Shown here in pieces: positions 17,076-25,189 of a stretch of 64,000 bases of DNA (position 1 is the first letter of the stretch; the number at the start of each line of letters is the position of its first letter). The notes beneath the pieces were generated by a model. It had not been told where the DNA came from and made no database searches. It was given only the letters and a program-made list of their open reading frames with translations. Where the stretch lies: contig NZ_JACJSG010000002.1 of NCBI RefSeq assembly GCF_014697625.1, positions 1 to 64,000 on the forward strand. Reading direction: 5' to 3'. The translations under genes and the position numbers were made by a program. Origin of the DNA: Anabaena azotica FACHB-119. GTDB lineage: Bacteria; Cyanobacteriota; Cyanobacteriia; Cyanobacteriales; Nostocaceae.

Positions 17076-18131
17076 CTAACCTCTAGCCTCTAGAAAAAAC
17101 CCTGCCCTAATATCCTCAATCAACTGATCAATTCTCTCCTTGCTGGTGTTCCAAGAACACATAAAACGTACACCACCCACCCCAATAAAAGTATAAAACT
17201 GCCAATTTTTATCCTTTAAATATTGAATCACTCGCTCCGGTAATTTCACAAACACTCCATTAGCTTCACGAGGAAACATAATTTCTGCACCATCTATATT
17301 TAACAATTCATTCTCTAAATATGCAGCACATTGATTAGCATGATGGGCATTTTTTAACCATGCACCAGTTTCTAACAAACCCAACCAAGGCGCAGAAATA
17401 AATCGCATTTTTGAGGCTAATTGTCCTGCTTGTTTGCAACGGTAATCAAAATCTTCCGCTAAGGCTTTATTAAAGAAAATAATTGCTTCCCCCAAAGCCA
17501 TCCCATTTTTTGTCCCGCAGAAACACAACACATCTACTCCACTTTTCCAGCTAATTTCCGCAGGACTTTTATTCATAGTTGCAACTGCATTCGCAAAACG
17601 TGCGCCGTCCATGTGAATTTTTAATTTATATTTTTGGGCAATTTCTTTAATACCTAAAAGTTCTTGTACAGAATACAAAGTACCTAATTCAGTTGCTTGT
17701 GTAATACTAATAACCTTGGGCTTGGGATAATGAATATCAGCCCGTTTAGTAATAACAGATTCTATAGCTTCAGGTGTTAACTTTCCCTTTTCTCCTTTCG
17801 CCAGTAACAGCTTAGAACCATTAGAAGCAAATTCTGGTGCGCCACATTCATCAGTTTCTATATGCGCTGTTTCGTGACAGATAACGCTATGATATGACTG
17901 ACAAAGTGCCGCTAGTGATAATGAATTAGCGGCTGTACCGTTAAAAGTGAAAAATACCTCACAATCAATTTCAAATAACTCTCGAAAATAATCTGTAGAT
18001 TTTTGAGTCCATTCATCATTTCCATAAGCTGGCGCACTACCTTGATTAGCTTTAATCATGTAGTCCATTGCTTCTGGACAAATACCGGAATAATTATCAC
18101 TGGCAAACTGTTCTAAATTACTACTTATCAT
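17076..18131 (-). CDS. ltaE: Low-specificity L-threonine aldolase / beta-eliminating lyase
   Basis: The 351-residue PLP enzyme of fold type I reads FASDNYSGICPEAMDYMIKA at the N-terminus, then GSAPAYGNDEWT, FTFNGTAANSLSLAALC, HETAHIETDECGAPEF, HMDGARFANAV and the PLP-lysine block FCGTKNGMALGEA. These are threonine aldolase features: the enzyme splits L-threonine or L-allo-threonine to glycine and acetaldehyde in the cytoplasm. Threonine synthase is encoded 1.2 kb away on the same strand, but other genes intervene, so a shared operon is not implied. The ATG at 18131 is clear. The length is normal for the family. Confidence 0.88.
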   Translation of the reverse strand: MISSNLEQFASDNYSGICPEAMDYMIKANQGSAPAYGNDEWTQKSTDYFRELFEIDCEVFFTFNGTAANSLSLAALCQSYHSVICHETAHIETDECGAPEFASNGSKLLLAKGEKGKLTPEAIESVITKRADIHYPKPKVISITQATELGTLYSVQELLGIKEIAQKYKLKIHMDGARFANAVATMNKSPAEISWKSGVDVLCFCGTKNGMALGEAIIFFNKALAEDFDYRCKQAGQLASKMRFISAPWLGLLETGAWLKNAHHANQCAAYLENELLNIDGAEIMFPREANGVFVKLPERVIQYLKDKNWQFYTFIGVGGVRFMCSWNTSKERIDQLIEDIRAGFFLEARG

Positions 18132-18462
18132 TTTTAGACTAATTTATTTACTTAAACTATAAAACTTGTATTTTATTTTGATAGTAACGCACCTAGCCTG
18201 ATGCTTTAGGTGCGTTACAGCTTACGCCTAACACACCCTACATATACTGATATTTTTTCAGACACCAAATCGGATTCCTATATAAAACTTGTATTTTATT
18301 TTCATAGTATATGTACCTCTGTCAGCCTTTGTGACTCTGTGGTTAAGAATTATTTATTTAATTGCAGAAGTACAAAGAACACAGAAAGCGTATATTAAGA
18401 TATATATTGACTATTTAGATTTTTAGGCAACAGTAGAAATAAAATATAGCCACAGAATAATA
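18132..18462. repeat. Spacer with a 29-bp direct repeat flanking a ~94-bp insert
   Basis: No gene is supported. Positions 18158-18186 and 18281-18309 are direct copies of 29 bases (TATAAAACTTGTATTTTATT, then TTGATAGTA or TTCATAGTA) with one mismatch. The 94 bases between them include a hairpin AACGCACCTA...TAGGTGCGTT and CACCAAATCGGATTCCTA. The arrangement suggests a tandem duplication or an insertion with a long target duplication. Confidence 0.75.
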
Positions 18463-18807
18463 ATGCAGTTGAATATAGTTAACGACCAATTACAAATAGA
18501 ATTTACTTGGAAAGAGCAACTATTGGCTGTGCGTTTCCAAAAACTTTGGTTAATACCGTTAGCACATATCAAACAAGTAACTGCAGCTAAACCTCAAAGT
18601 AGCTGGAAGGAACTACGCACACCGGGTAGTATGATTCCAGGGATAATCAAAGCCGGAACCTATTATACTGAAAGTGGTAAAGAATTTTGGTATGTAAATC
18701 GAGATACTAACTACTTAACTATTGAGTTAGAAAATGAATCCTATAAAAGAATTATCCTCACAATTGAGAACAATAACTATTGGCAACAACAACTTACTCA
18801 GGGTTAA
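18463..18807 (+). CDS. Small PH-like domain protein
   Basis: The 114-residue protein appears all-beta with a final helix: LQIEFTWKEQLLAVRFQKLW, LIPLAHIKQVTAAKP, TPGSMIPGIIKAGTYYTESG, KEFWYVNRDTNYLTIELENE, YKRIILTIEN. This layout, with FWYVxR and a terminal amphipathic helix, resembles bacterial PH-domain proteins. There is no signal or membrane segment. The role is unknown. It is monocistronic, convergent with the MoaD-like gene about 100 bases away. Confidence 0.75.
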   Translation: MQLNIVNDQLQIEFTWKEQLLAVRFQKLWLIPLAHIKQVTAAKPQSSWKELRTPGSMIPGIIKAGTYYTESGKEFWYVNRDTNYLTIELENESYKRIILTIENNNYWQQQLTQG

Positions 18808-18910
18808 CTAAATACAATTATAACTTTCTCCCCCATAATTAGGGGAAAAAGTACGCATAACCTAGTTGACTTATAACTTCAAACAGTCGATAAACCTAAA
18901 CTTTGCAGTA

Positions 18911-19186
18911 TCAACCACCAGCAACCGCAGGGACAATACTCACTTCATCACCATCTTTCAAGGATGTAGCTGTCCCATCTAGAAAACGGATATCTTCGCT
19001 GTTGACGTATAAATTCAAAAAGCGCCGTGGCTGTCCTTTCTCATCGCACAACCGCGATTTAATACCAGGAAAGCTTTTGTCTAGAGAATCTAGGAGTTCT
19101 GCAATATTACCACCACTCGATTCTAAAGCAGCTTGATTGTTTGTGAAATTTTGCAGTGCGGTTGGAACTAAAACTTTTACAGCCAT
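18911..19186 (-). CDS. MoaD/ThiS-like sulfur carrier protein next to threonine synthase
   Basis: The 91-residue ubiquitin-like protein ends SIVPAVAGG; the terminal Gly-Gly is the site of adenylation and thiocarboxylation in MoaD, ThiS and CysO. The core [20 protein letters not shown], then [44 protein letters not shown] is typical. It lies 108 bases downstream of thrC on the same strand, with only heptamer repeats between, so co-transcription is likely. It is distinct from the second MoaD-like protein at 33438-33698. CysO in Mycobacterium is such a carrier used for cysteine synthesis, so a role in amino-acid sulfur metabolism is possible here; molybdopterin synthesis is the alternative. Confidence 0.88.
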   Translation of the reverse strand: MAVKVLVPTALQNFTNNQAALESSGGNIAELLDSLDKSFPGIKSRLCDEKGQPRRFLNLYVNSEDIRFLDGTATSLKDGDEVSIVPAVAGG

Positions 19187-19202
19187 AGTTAATAAATTAT
19201 TT

Positions 19203-19294
19203 GTCAGTTGTTAGTTGTCAGTTGTCAGTTGTCAGTTGTCGGTTGTCAGTTGTCACTGGCCGATAACTAATGACCAATGACCAATGACTAATGA
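19203..19294. repeat. STRR heptamer array
   Basis: Units of GTCAGTT and then CAATGAC/TAATGAC type fill the spacer between the MoaD-like gene and thrC, ending just before the thrC stop codon. Confidence 0.88.
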
Positions 19295-20599
19295 CTAAAC
19301 TAGGACTTGTTGCCATTCTAGGCGATCAAGGGTACGAGAGCGTTCTAATGCACGCTCGAAACTATCGAGTTTGGCATCAATTGTCAAAGGTTCGCCAACG
19401 TAGCCTTGTACTGCTTCTTGGGTTTTCAAACCGTTGCCAGTGATGTAAACCACGGTAGTTTCATCTGGATCTATCTTGCCAGCTTCTACCAATTTTTTCA
19501 GTACAGCGACGGTTGTACCACCAGCTGTTTCGGTAAAGATGCCTTCTGTTTCTGCCAGTAACTTGATGCCTTCGATAATTTCTGCATCAGTTACTGCTTC
19601 AATATTACCGCCTGTTTTCTTGGCAATATCAACTGCATAAACACCATCTGCTGGGTTGCCGATCGCAATTGATTTAGCAATTGTATTCGGTTTAACTGGT
19701 TTAATAAAGTCTCTGTCTTCCTTAAATGCTTCAGCGATGGGAGAACAGCCTTCAGCCTGTGCGCCACTGAAGCGGACTTGCTTACCTTCCACTAAACCAA
19801 CTTCCACAAACTCTTGGAAGCCTTTATAAATCTTGGTGAACAGTGAACCGGAAGCCAAAGGTGCAACTATATGATCTGGGAGTTCCCAACCTAGTTGTTC
19901 GGCTACTTCATAACCCAGAGTTTTGGAACCTTCCGAGTAATAGGGGCGCAAGTTAATATTGACAAAACCCCATCCATGTGTATTGGCTACTTCCGAACAG
20001 AGGCGATTTACTTGGTCGTAGTTGCCTTTCACAGCCATGAGGGTAGGACTATAGATTAAGCTACCTAATACTTTCCCTGCTTCCAAATCGGCGGGGATGA
20101 AGACGCAGCAATCTAAACCGGCGTGAGCGGCGATCGCAGCTGTAGAATTGGCTAAGTTACCTGTGCTAGCGCAGGAAACTGTAGTGAATCCCAACTCCCT
20201 AGCGCGAGAAAGGGCGACGGACACCACCCGATCCTTAAAGCTGAGGGTGGGCATATTCACCGCATCATTTTTAATGTAAAGCTTGTTTAGACCCAGGCGA
20301 CGGGCGAGACGATGGGAACGTACCAGGGGAGTCATACCTGTTCCCACATCTATAACATTGTCAGTTGCGACGGGCAGGAAGGCACGGTAGCGCCAAATAG
20401 AGTTAGGGCCAGCTTGAATTTTTTCACGGCTCACAGACTGACGCAAAGCATCGTAGTCATACTTAACTTCCAACGGCCCAAAGCAAAATTCACACACATG
20501 ACTGGCTTTAAGTTCATATTCTGCGCCACATTCTTTACATTTCAAAGCTTTTAATGTGGCATTGCTTGCTTGGGTGAGTTTGGATATTGCCTGAGTCAT
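19295..20599 (-). CDS. thrC: Threonine synthase
   Basis: The 434-residue enzyme converts O-phospho-L-homoserine to threonine with PLP. An N-terminal zinc-ribbon-like stretch (CKECG...CEFCFG) precedes the PLP fold. The Schiff-base lysine lies in MPTLSFKDRVVSVAL; the substrate and phosphate loops are CASTGNLANSTAAIAAHAG and TETAGGTTVAVLKKL. The Cys-X2-Cys pairs are seen in the plant/cyanobacterial branch. ATG at 20599 (MTQAISKLTQ) has GGAAGG eight bases upstream and is preferred over the GTG 20 codons further out. MoaD-like gene downstream. Length normal. Confidence 0.95.
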   Translation of the reverse strand: MTQAISKLTQASNATLKALKCKECGAEYELKASHVCEFCFGPLEVKYDYDALRQSVSREKIQAGPNSIWRYRAFLPVATDNVIDVGTGMTPLVRSHRLARRLGLNKLYIKNDAVNMPTLSFKDRVVSVALSRARELGFTTVSCASTGNLANSTAAIAAHAGLDCCVFIPADLEAGKVLGSLIYSPTLMAVKGNYDQVNRLCSEVANTHGWGFVNINLRPYYSEGSKTLGYEVAEQLGWELPDHIVAPLASGSLFTKIYKGFQEFVEVGLVEGKQVRFSGAQAEGCSPIAEAFKEDRDFIKPVKPNTIAKSIAIGNPADGVYAVDIAKKTGGNIEAVTDAEIIEGIKLLAETEGIFTETAGGTTVAVLKKLVEAGKIDPDETTVVYITGNGLKTQEAVQGYVGEPLTIDAKLDSFERALERSRTLDRLEWQQVLV

Positions 20600-21378
20600 A
20601 AAACTAGCCTTCCCTGTTTGTCCGTCAACTGCGCTTGATAGTAACACGGGTAAATGCACTAGTCAAACATACCCGACTAAAATTATCGGGTTTAACTTTT
20701 TTCACAGAATCGGCTTCTCAGTTTTTCGCTGATGTCAATCTAGGGAAATTAACTAGAATAGATTGAATTTTTAGTACAAAAAATACAAGAGCATCAGTAA
20801 ATTACTTAAGTAAATATGCTGGAAAATACCGTTTCCTTAAGTTGTAATACTAGTATTTTGACCCTTTTGTTATTGGTTTATTTTGAATTAACTTTGCTAT
20901 GGATGAGCGATCGCTTTATAACAAATAACTAATCAAAGCATTGAAAATACATATGTTTGACCTGTAACTGGTTAATATCAGTCTGTTTGCATCAAATAGG
21001 TGTTCCCAAAAATACAATGTCTTTTGGCGTTAGTTGTATTTGTCACAAAGATAACTTTGTAACACCGCAAATCTTAAGTCTTCTCTACTCTGACTTTTCA
21101 CGTTATGTGGAAAAGTTAACACGAGACCTAACCCCCCAGCCCCCTTCCCTTGAAGGGAAGGGGGAAAAATCAAAGCCTCTCTCCTGGTAGGAGAGAGGTT
21201 TGGAGAGAGGTCTTCCAGCCCGTGAGAAGTCAGTTCTCTACTCAGGAACTTAAGGGTGAATCTTCCTGTAGCCAGGATTTTCATCGTTAAGTGCAACAAG
21301 AGAGTAGAAAACTTAGGCTTGTATGCACTTACTCTGCTCACAACTTATCACCCTGTATCTATAAAGCAACTACACCAA
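20600..21378. other. 779-base spacer between divergent thrC and surface-protein cluster
   Basis: I see no supported gene. The first 490 bases are AT-rich non-coding sequence that should contain the thrC promoter. A small hairpin ACCCGA...TCGGGT lies at 20671-20691. The MITE-like element at 21091-21232 follows, then about 145 bases of leader before the first surface-protein start. Confidence 0.55.
21091..21232. mobile_element. 142-bp MITE-like element, TGACTTTTCACG family, copy 1
   Basis: Terminal inverted repeats TGACTTTTCACG and CGTGAGAAGTCA (11 of 12) bound a core with GACCTAACCCCCCAGCCCCC, then the hairpin CTTCCCTTGAAGGGAAG and GGTTTGGAGAGAGGTC. Copies at 24071-24241 and 24254-24397 share the ends and core. 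It is non-coding. Confidence 0.82.
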
Positions 21379-23910
21379 ATGAAATCTAGTCCTCAAATTA
21401 CCAAGACTAAAAAGCCTAAGCTTTACCGTGCATTAGTAGCAGCAGCATTCCTAGCTAACGGTATTCTCCCATTTGCCGCCCCCGTATTTGCTGAAGGAAC
21501 TGCCGCAGGTAAACCAATAGAAAACAGAGCAACTGGTACTTATGAAGACCCGAATAATCCGGGAACAAGGATAAATACTACCTCCAACACAGTTACCGTA
21601 ACTGTAGCAGAAGTTGCTGGTATTACCGTGACTGCCTCTGGTGTTGTCGATAATAATGGAGGAAGTGTTGCGGTTGGCGACTTATTAATCTACACCTACA
21701 CCTTAACCAACGTTGGTAATGACCCAACCAAATTCCGTATTCCTAACTTAGCTTCAACAACAGGCCCAGGTTCGGTTGCTGGTACAATACCCAATGGTGG
21801 TGTAGCGAATAGGCTGCAATTCAGTGTTGATGGTGGTAACTCATGGCAGAACATCACCGACGCTGAGGCAATTACACCATCGGTTGCACCAGGGGGTACA
21901 GTCTTAGTACGTGTCCCAGTTACCGTACAGGTTGGCGCTCAAAACAACGATGTAATTACTGTTACCCTTGGTAACACCCCTGGAGGCGCTCAAAACCAAC
22001 TGCGGAATCCTGATGGTGGTGACGTTTACACTGTAGATAACCCAGATGATGCGCCTGATGAAGTCGATGGTGCGCCAGTGAACGGGGTGCGGGAAGCCAG
22101 CGCCACACAGCAAATTCAAGTTGGCACATCACTGAAAACCTACGCTTTAGCCACTATTCTCAAAACTCGCACCAGTGATGACCCAGGTTCTGACGCTAGT
22201 ACACTTACAGATGACAAACTCACCTATAATTTGAGTTTGCGAGTGGAGAGCAACGACGTTACAGGAAGGGGAATTTCTCCTGCGCCTCTGACTGGTACAG
22301 ACATTAAACTTAATGGTAATCCTCGTGACTCCAGAATTTTAATTTCCGATGCCATTCCGGCAGGTACAAGATTAGCCGCAGTACCAGTTCCGCCTCCTGG
22401 TTGGGAAGCAGTTTACACAACTGATCCAGTGGGGACTACAATTGATCAAGCTAATTGGCAAACCTTCTCCTCACCAGATAGCATACCCGCAAATGTCACC
22501 AGGGTTGGTTTCATCAACATACCAACTTCAATTTCTGCTGTTGCTCCTGGTCAGACAGCTAGTGGTTTCTCTATACAACTGGCGGTGACAGCTAGTACAT
22601 CACCTGTATTTATTGCCAATATTGCCCAAGTATATGGTAAAACATCTGGTACTGATACCCTAGTTTATGACGAATCTGGAGACGAAAATCCCAGCTACTT
22701 TGATGGAAATAGAGGAAGTATGAATCTTCCTGCGTTGATAGATCCAGATCAAGTTGGTCTTCCCAAGAATAATGATTTGGTGCGTGATAATATTACTTCT
22801 GGTTTTATTAATAACCCAACAACACCAGAAACAGGAGTTGACACAGAGAACAACAACAGTGGTGAAGGCATCGGCGGTGAGGCAAACCAGATTCAACTGC
22901 AAGTAGCATTACCTGTAGCAGTATTAAACGGGCCGCAAAATGCACCAGATGCTATTGGCCCAACTGATAACAACAATGACTTTACTAACAAGTCTGCACT
23001 GGTTCCGGCTAATACAGCTCCTGGTTCCCTACTTGACCCATCGCCGGTTGCCTTCACCAATACAATTAGAAACAGTGGTACTAATGCTGGAACTATCACA
23101 CTATCTCCAACAGCGCCAAGTAACCCCAGTCATTTGCCAAATGGTACTAAGGTGACTATTACCTATGGTAGCCAGTCAGCTATTTATAACTATGTTTTTG
23201 ACAATAATAACAACACTGGCTCTTTCAACTTGGTGGGGACTACAGCAATTTCCATTCCTAACGTTGCCCCTGGTACAAATTTGAACTATGGTGTGGAAGT
23301 TGATTTACCAGATGGTACTCCACTCTCGACAGATATTAATATCGATAGAGGCTTCCCAGTACCAATTGAAGCTAGCATTAGAACTGCACCAAATAGTTCT
23401 CCTGAGACGAATACCACAATTAATCGTGTGTACACTGGCTACCTGAGATTAGTGAAAGAATCCCGCATATTACAAGGAACTGGGCCAGTAGTACAGGGCA
23501 ATGATGGCACATTCAGTTCAACTCCGAAAAGACCTGCTCCCGGAAACATTATTGAGTATCAAATTCGATACAAAAATATTTCTACTCCTCAAGCTGGAAG
23601 CGGCAATGTGATCTTGGATGCTGACAAGATTGTAATTACTGATGATGGGACAATATCACCCAATAATTGGGCATTAGACAACGATAATAATGGACAGATT
23701 GATACCAGTAATATTGCAGGTTCAGCTAAAGATTCTGGTGCGTCCACTATTACTTTCTTTAGTGGTAGTGGTGATGAGACGAAGACTCCCAGCCTTGACC
23801 AAACGGGAACTACGGTAAATAGTGATGTGACTAAGTATGTAAATACCGTCACTGGTAAGGTTGGGCCGAATGTGGAAAGAACATTTACTTTCCAACGGCG
23901 AGTGAATTAG
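21379..23910 (+). CDS. Large secreted DUF11-type surface protein
   Basis: The 843-residue protein starts at ATG 21379 (MKSSPQITKTKKPKLYRALV) and has a signal peptide cut near FAAPVFAEG. An alternative start 41 codons upstream would precede the signal and is unlikely. The mature part is Thr/Asn/Gly/Pro-rich beta-sandwich sequence: VENRATGTYEDPNNP-like opening (IENRATGTYEDPNNPG), VAVGDLLIYTYTLTNVGNDP, VAPGGTVLVRVPVTV, and near the end APGNIIEYQIRYKNI. VGDLLIYTYTLTNVG is the hallmark of DUF11 (B_ant_repeat) domains of bacterial surface proteins. No sortase or PEP-CTERM signal is seen. It leads the run of five surface genes up to 33296. The closest partner genes lie 560 bases downstream across two MITE-like elements. 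Confidence 0.85.
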   Translation: MKSSPQITKTKKPKLYRALVAAAFLANGILPFAAPVFAEGTAAGKPIENRATGTYEDPNNPGTRINTTSNTVTVTVAEVAGITVTASGVVDNNGGSVAVGDLLIYTYTLTNVGNDPTKFRIPNLASTTGPGSVAGTIPNGGVANRLQFSVDGGNSWQNITDAEAITPSVAPGGTVLVRVPVTVQVGAQNNDVITVTLGNTPGGAQNQLRNPDGGDVYTVDNPDDAPDEVDGAPVNGVREASATQQIQVGTSLKTYALATILKTRTSDDPGSDASTLTDDKLTYNLSLRVESNDVTGRGISPAPLTGTDIKLNGNPRDSRILISDAIPAGTRLAAVPVPPPGWEAVYTTDPVGTTIDQANWQTFSSPDSIPANVTRVGFINIPTSISAVAPGQTASGFSIQLAVTASTSPVFIANIAQVYGKTSGTDTLVYDESGDENPSYFDGNRGSMNLPALIDPDQVGLPKNNDLVRDNITSGFINNPTTPETGVDTENNNSGEGIGGEANQIQLQVALPVAVLNGPQNAPDAIGPTDNNNDFTNKSALVPANTAPGSLLDPSPVAFTNTIRNSGTNAGTITLSPTAPSNPSHLPNGTKVTITYGSQSAIYNYVFDNNNNTGSFNLVGTTAISIPNVAPGTNLNYGVEVDLPDGTPLSTDINIDRGFPVPIEASIRTAPNSSPETNTTINRVYTGYLRLVKESRILQGTGPVVQGNDGTFSSTPKRPAPGNIIEYQIRYKNISTPQAGSGNVILDADKIVITDDGTISPNNWALDNDNNGQIDTSNIAGSAKDSGASTITFFSGSGDETKTPSLDQTGTTVNSDVTKYVNTVTGKVGPNVERTFTFQRRVN

Positions 23911-24070
23911 GTTGTTCATTTGTCCTTTGTCATAATTTTTGGCAAAGGGCAAGGAAAGACTGTTATTTCCTGGCTTGATTGGGGAAGTATAAAATCATTG
24001 TTCATCCTTTTAGTAGGGGCGGCTTTGCGCCTCTACTACAAGTCGGGAATTATTTACTTTGTTCTACCTG

Positions 24071-24241
24071 TGACTTTTCACGTGATGTGGAATTAACGTC
24101 AGACCTAACCCCCCAGCCCCCTTCCCTAGTAGGGAAGGGGGAGAAAGACAAGCTTGTATTCTAGGTTTGGGTAGCGTGGCTTACCTGTGGGGGAGTGTAG
24201 CAAAGGCATGGGAAAGTTTTTCCAGATAGCGTGAAAAGTCA
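24071..24241. mobile_element. 171-bp MITE-like element, TGACTTTTCACG family, copy 2
   Basis: Perfect 12-base terminal inverted repeats (TGACTTTTCACG / CGTGAAAAGTCA) enclose the GACCTAACCCCCCAGCCCCC core. The right half has diverged from copies 1 and 3 (GTGGGGGAGTGTAGCAAAGG). Confidence 0.85.
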
Positions 24242-24253
24242 ATTTTATACCTA

Positions 24254-24397
24254 TGACTTTTCACGTTATGTGGAAAAGTTAACACCAGACCTAACCCCCC
24301 AGCCCCCTTCCCTAGTAGGGAAGGGGGAGAAATCAAAGCCTCTGGACTTGTAGGAGAGAGGTTTGGAGAGAGGTTTTCCAGATACCGCGAAAAGTCA
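24254..24397. mobile_element. 144-bp MITE-like element, TGACTTTTCACG family, copy 3
   Basis: TGACTTTTCACG at the left and CGCGAAAAGTCA at the right bound a core nearly identical to copy 1. It lies 12 bases after copy 2. Both copies are followed by nearly the same bases (ATTTTATACCTA and ATTTATACCTA), so they probably arose by tandem duplication or nested insertion. Confidence 0.85.
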
Positions 24398-24468
24398 ATT
24401 TATACCTAGCATTTGTCAGTTTTACAGCGTTAGTACCAACATTTACTACATTTTTGAGGTTATCAATT

Positions 24469-25029
24469 ATGAAGGGTGTTTCTTTAGCCAGTTTAGGAGC
24501 GATCGCACTAGTCGCTACAATACCATTTTTCAGTCAAATTCCAGGGGTTCCTCATGTTTGGCAGTCCCAGGCGATCGCGCAAAATCGCCAACCCCAAGGG
24601 GCAGTACAATTACGTTTAGATGTGGAAAAGCAAGTTGTTGCCCAGGATCAACAAGGTAAGCAAGTTAAGACTTGGGTGGCGTTGAAAGGTCAAGCCACTG
24701 TTACACCTGGAGACGTATTACGCTATACATTGAATGCAGAAAATAAAAGCGATCGCCCCATCAAAAATCTCAACCTAGACCAACCCATTCCCAGGGGGAT
24801 GAGATACATCCTCAAATCTGCCACTGTGCCTGATAATGGCAAAATTACTTACAGCATCGATGGTGGACGTACTTTTGTAGACAATCCCACCGTCAAAGTT
24901 ACCCTCCCCAATGGCGCTGTTGAACTCAGACCCGCGCCAGCCACTGCTTATACCAACATTCGCTTACTGATTCCCTCTCTGGCGGCTAAGTCAACCCTGA
25001 AGGCGACTTATCAAACCCAAGTCCGCTAA
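24469..25029 (+). CDS. Secreted DUF11-like single-domain protein
   Basis: The 186-residue protein starts at ATG 24469, with GAGG nine bases upstream. It has a signal peptide (LASLGAIALVATIPFFSQIP) ending near QSQAIAQ. The mature part is one DUF11-like domain: VTPGDVLRYTLNAENKSDRP, then IKNLNLDQPIPRGMRYILKS, ITYSIDGGRTF and AYTNIRLLIPSLAAKSTLKA. It likely accompanies the larger surface proteins, being second in the run. Function beyond secretion is not visible. Confidence 0.82.
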   Translation: MKGVSLASLGAIALVATIPFFSQIPGVPHVWQSQAIAQNRQPQGAVQLRLDVEKQVVAQDQQGKQVKTWVALKGQATVTPGDVLRYTLNAENKSDRPIKNLNLDQPIPRGMRYILKSATVPDNGKITYSIDGGRTFVDNPTVKVTLPNGAVELRPAPATAYTNIRLLIPSLAAKSTLKATYQTQVR

Positions 25030-25189
25030 TTTCGATGTTGAACGCCTGAAGCACAAAGTGCTGTTAAAGTCAATATTTCCATGAGTTCGCAACTGCGTTC
25101 CAGGCGTTTAATTTCGCAACTGGCCAAGATTTTCATGTATAAAAATTCCATTTAAGAAATTAAAGAGTCTTCCAGGGAGACGAGTATCA

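Larger units (their letters stand above)
23911..24468. other. Spacer carrying two MITE-like elements
   Basis: The 558-base spacer is mostly made up of the elements at 24071-24241 and 24254-24397. A hairpin TTGTCCTTTG...CAAAGGGCAA at 23918-23951 may act in transcript 3'-end formation, although it lacks a T run. A TAGGGGCGGCTTTGCGCCTC hairpin lies near 24013. Confidence 0.6.

Noticed and set aside
20669..20702. Small hairpin ACCCGA...TCGGGT followed by T-rich sequence upstream of thrC
   Set aside because: On the plus strand no gene ends here, and on the minus strand it could only be a leader structure; too weak to call an attenuator.
20957..21190. Frame of 77 codons upstream of the surface-protein cluster
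   Set aside because: Its second half is the C-rich MITE-like core; no supporting features.
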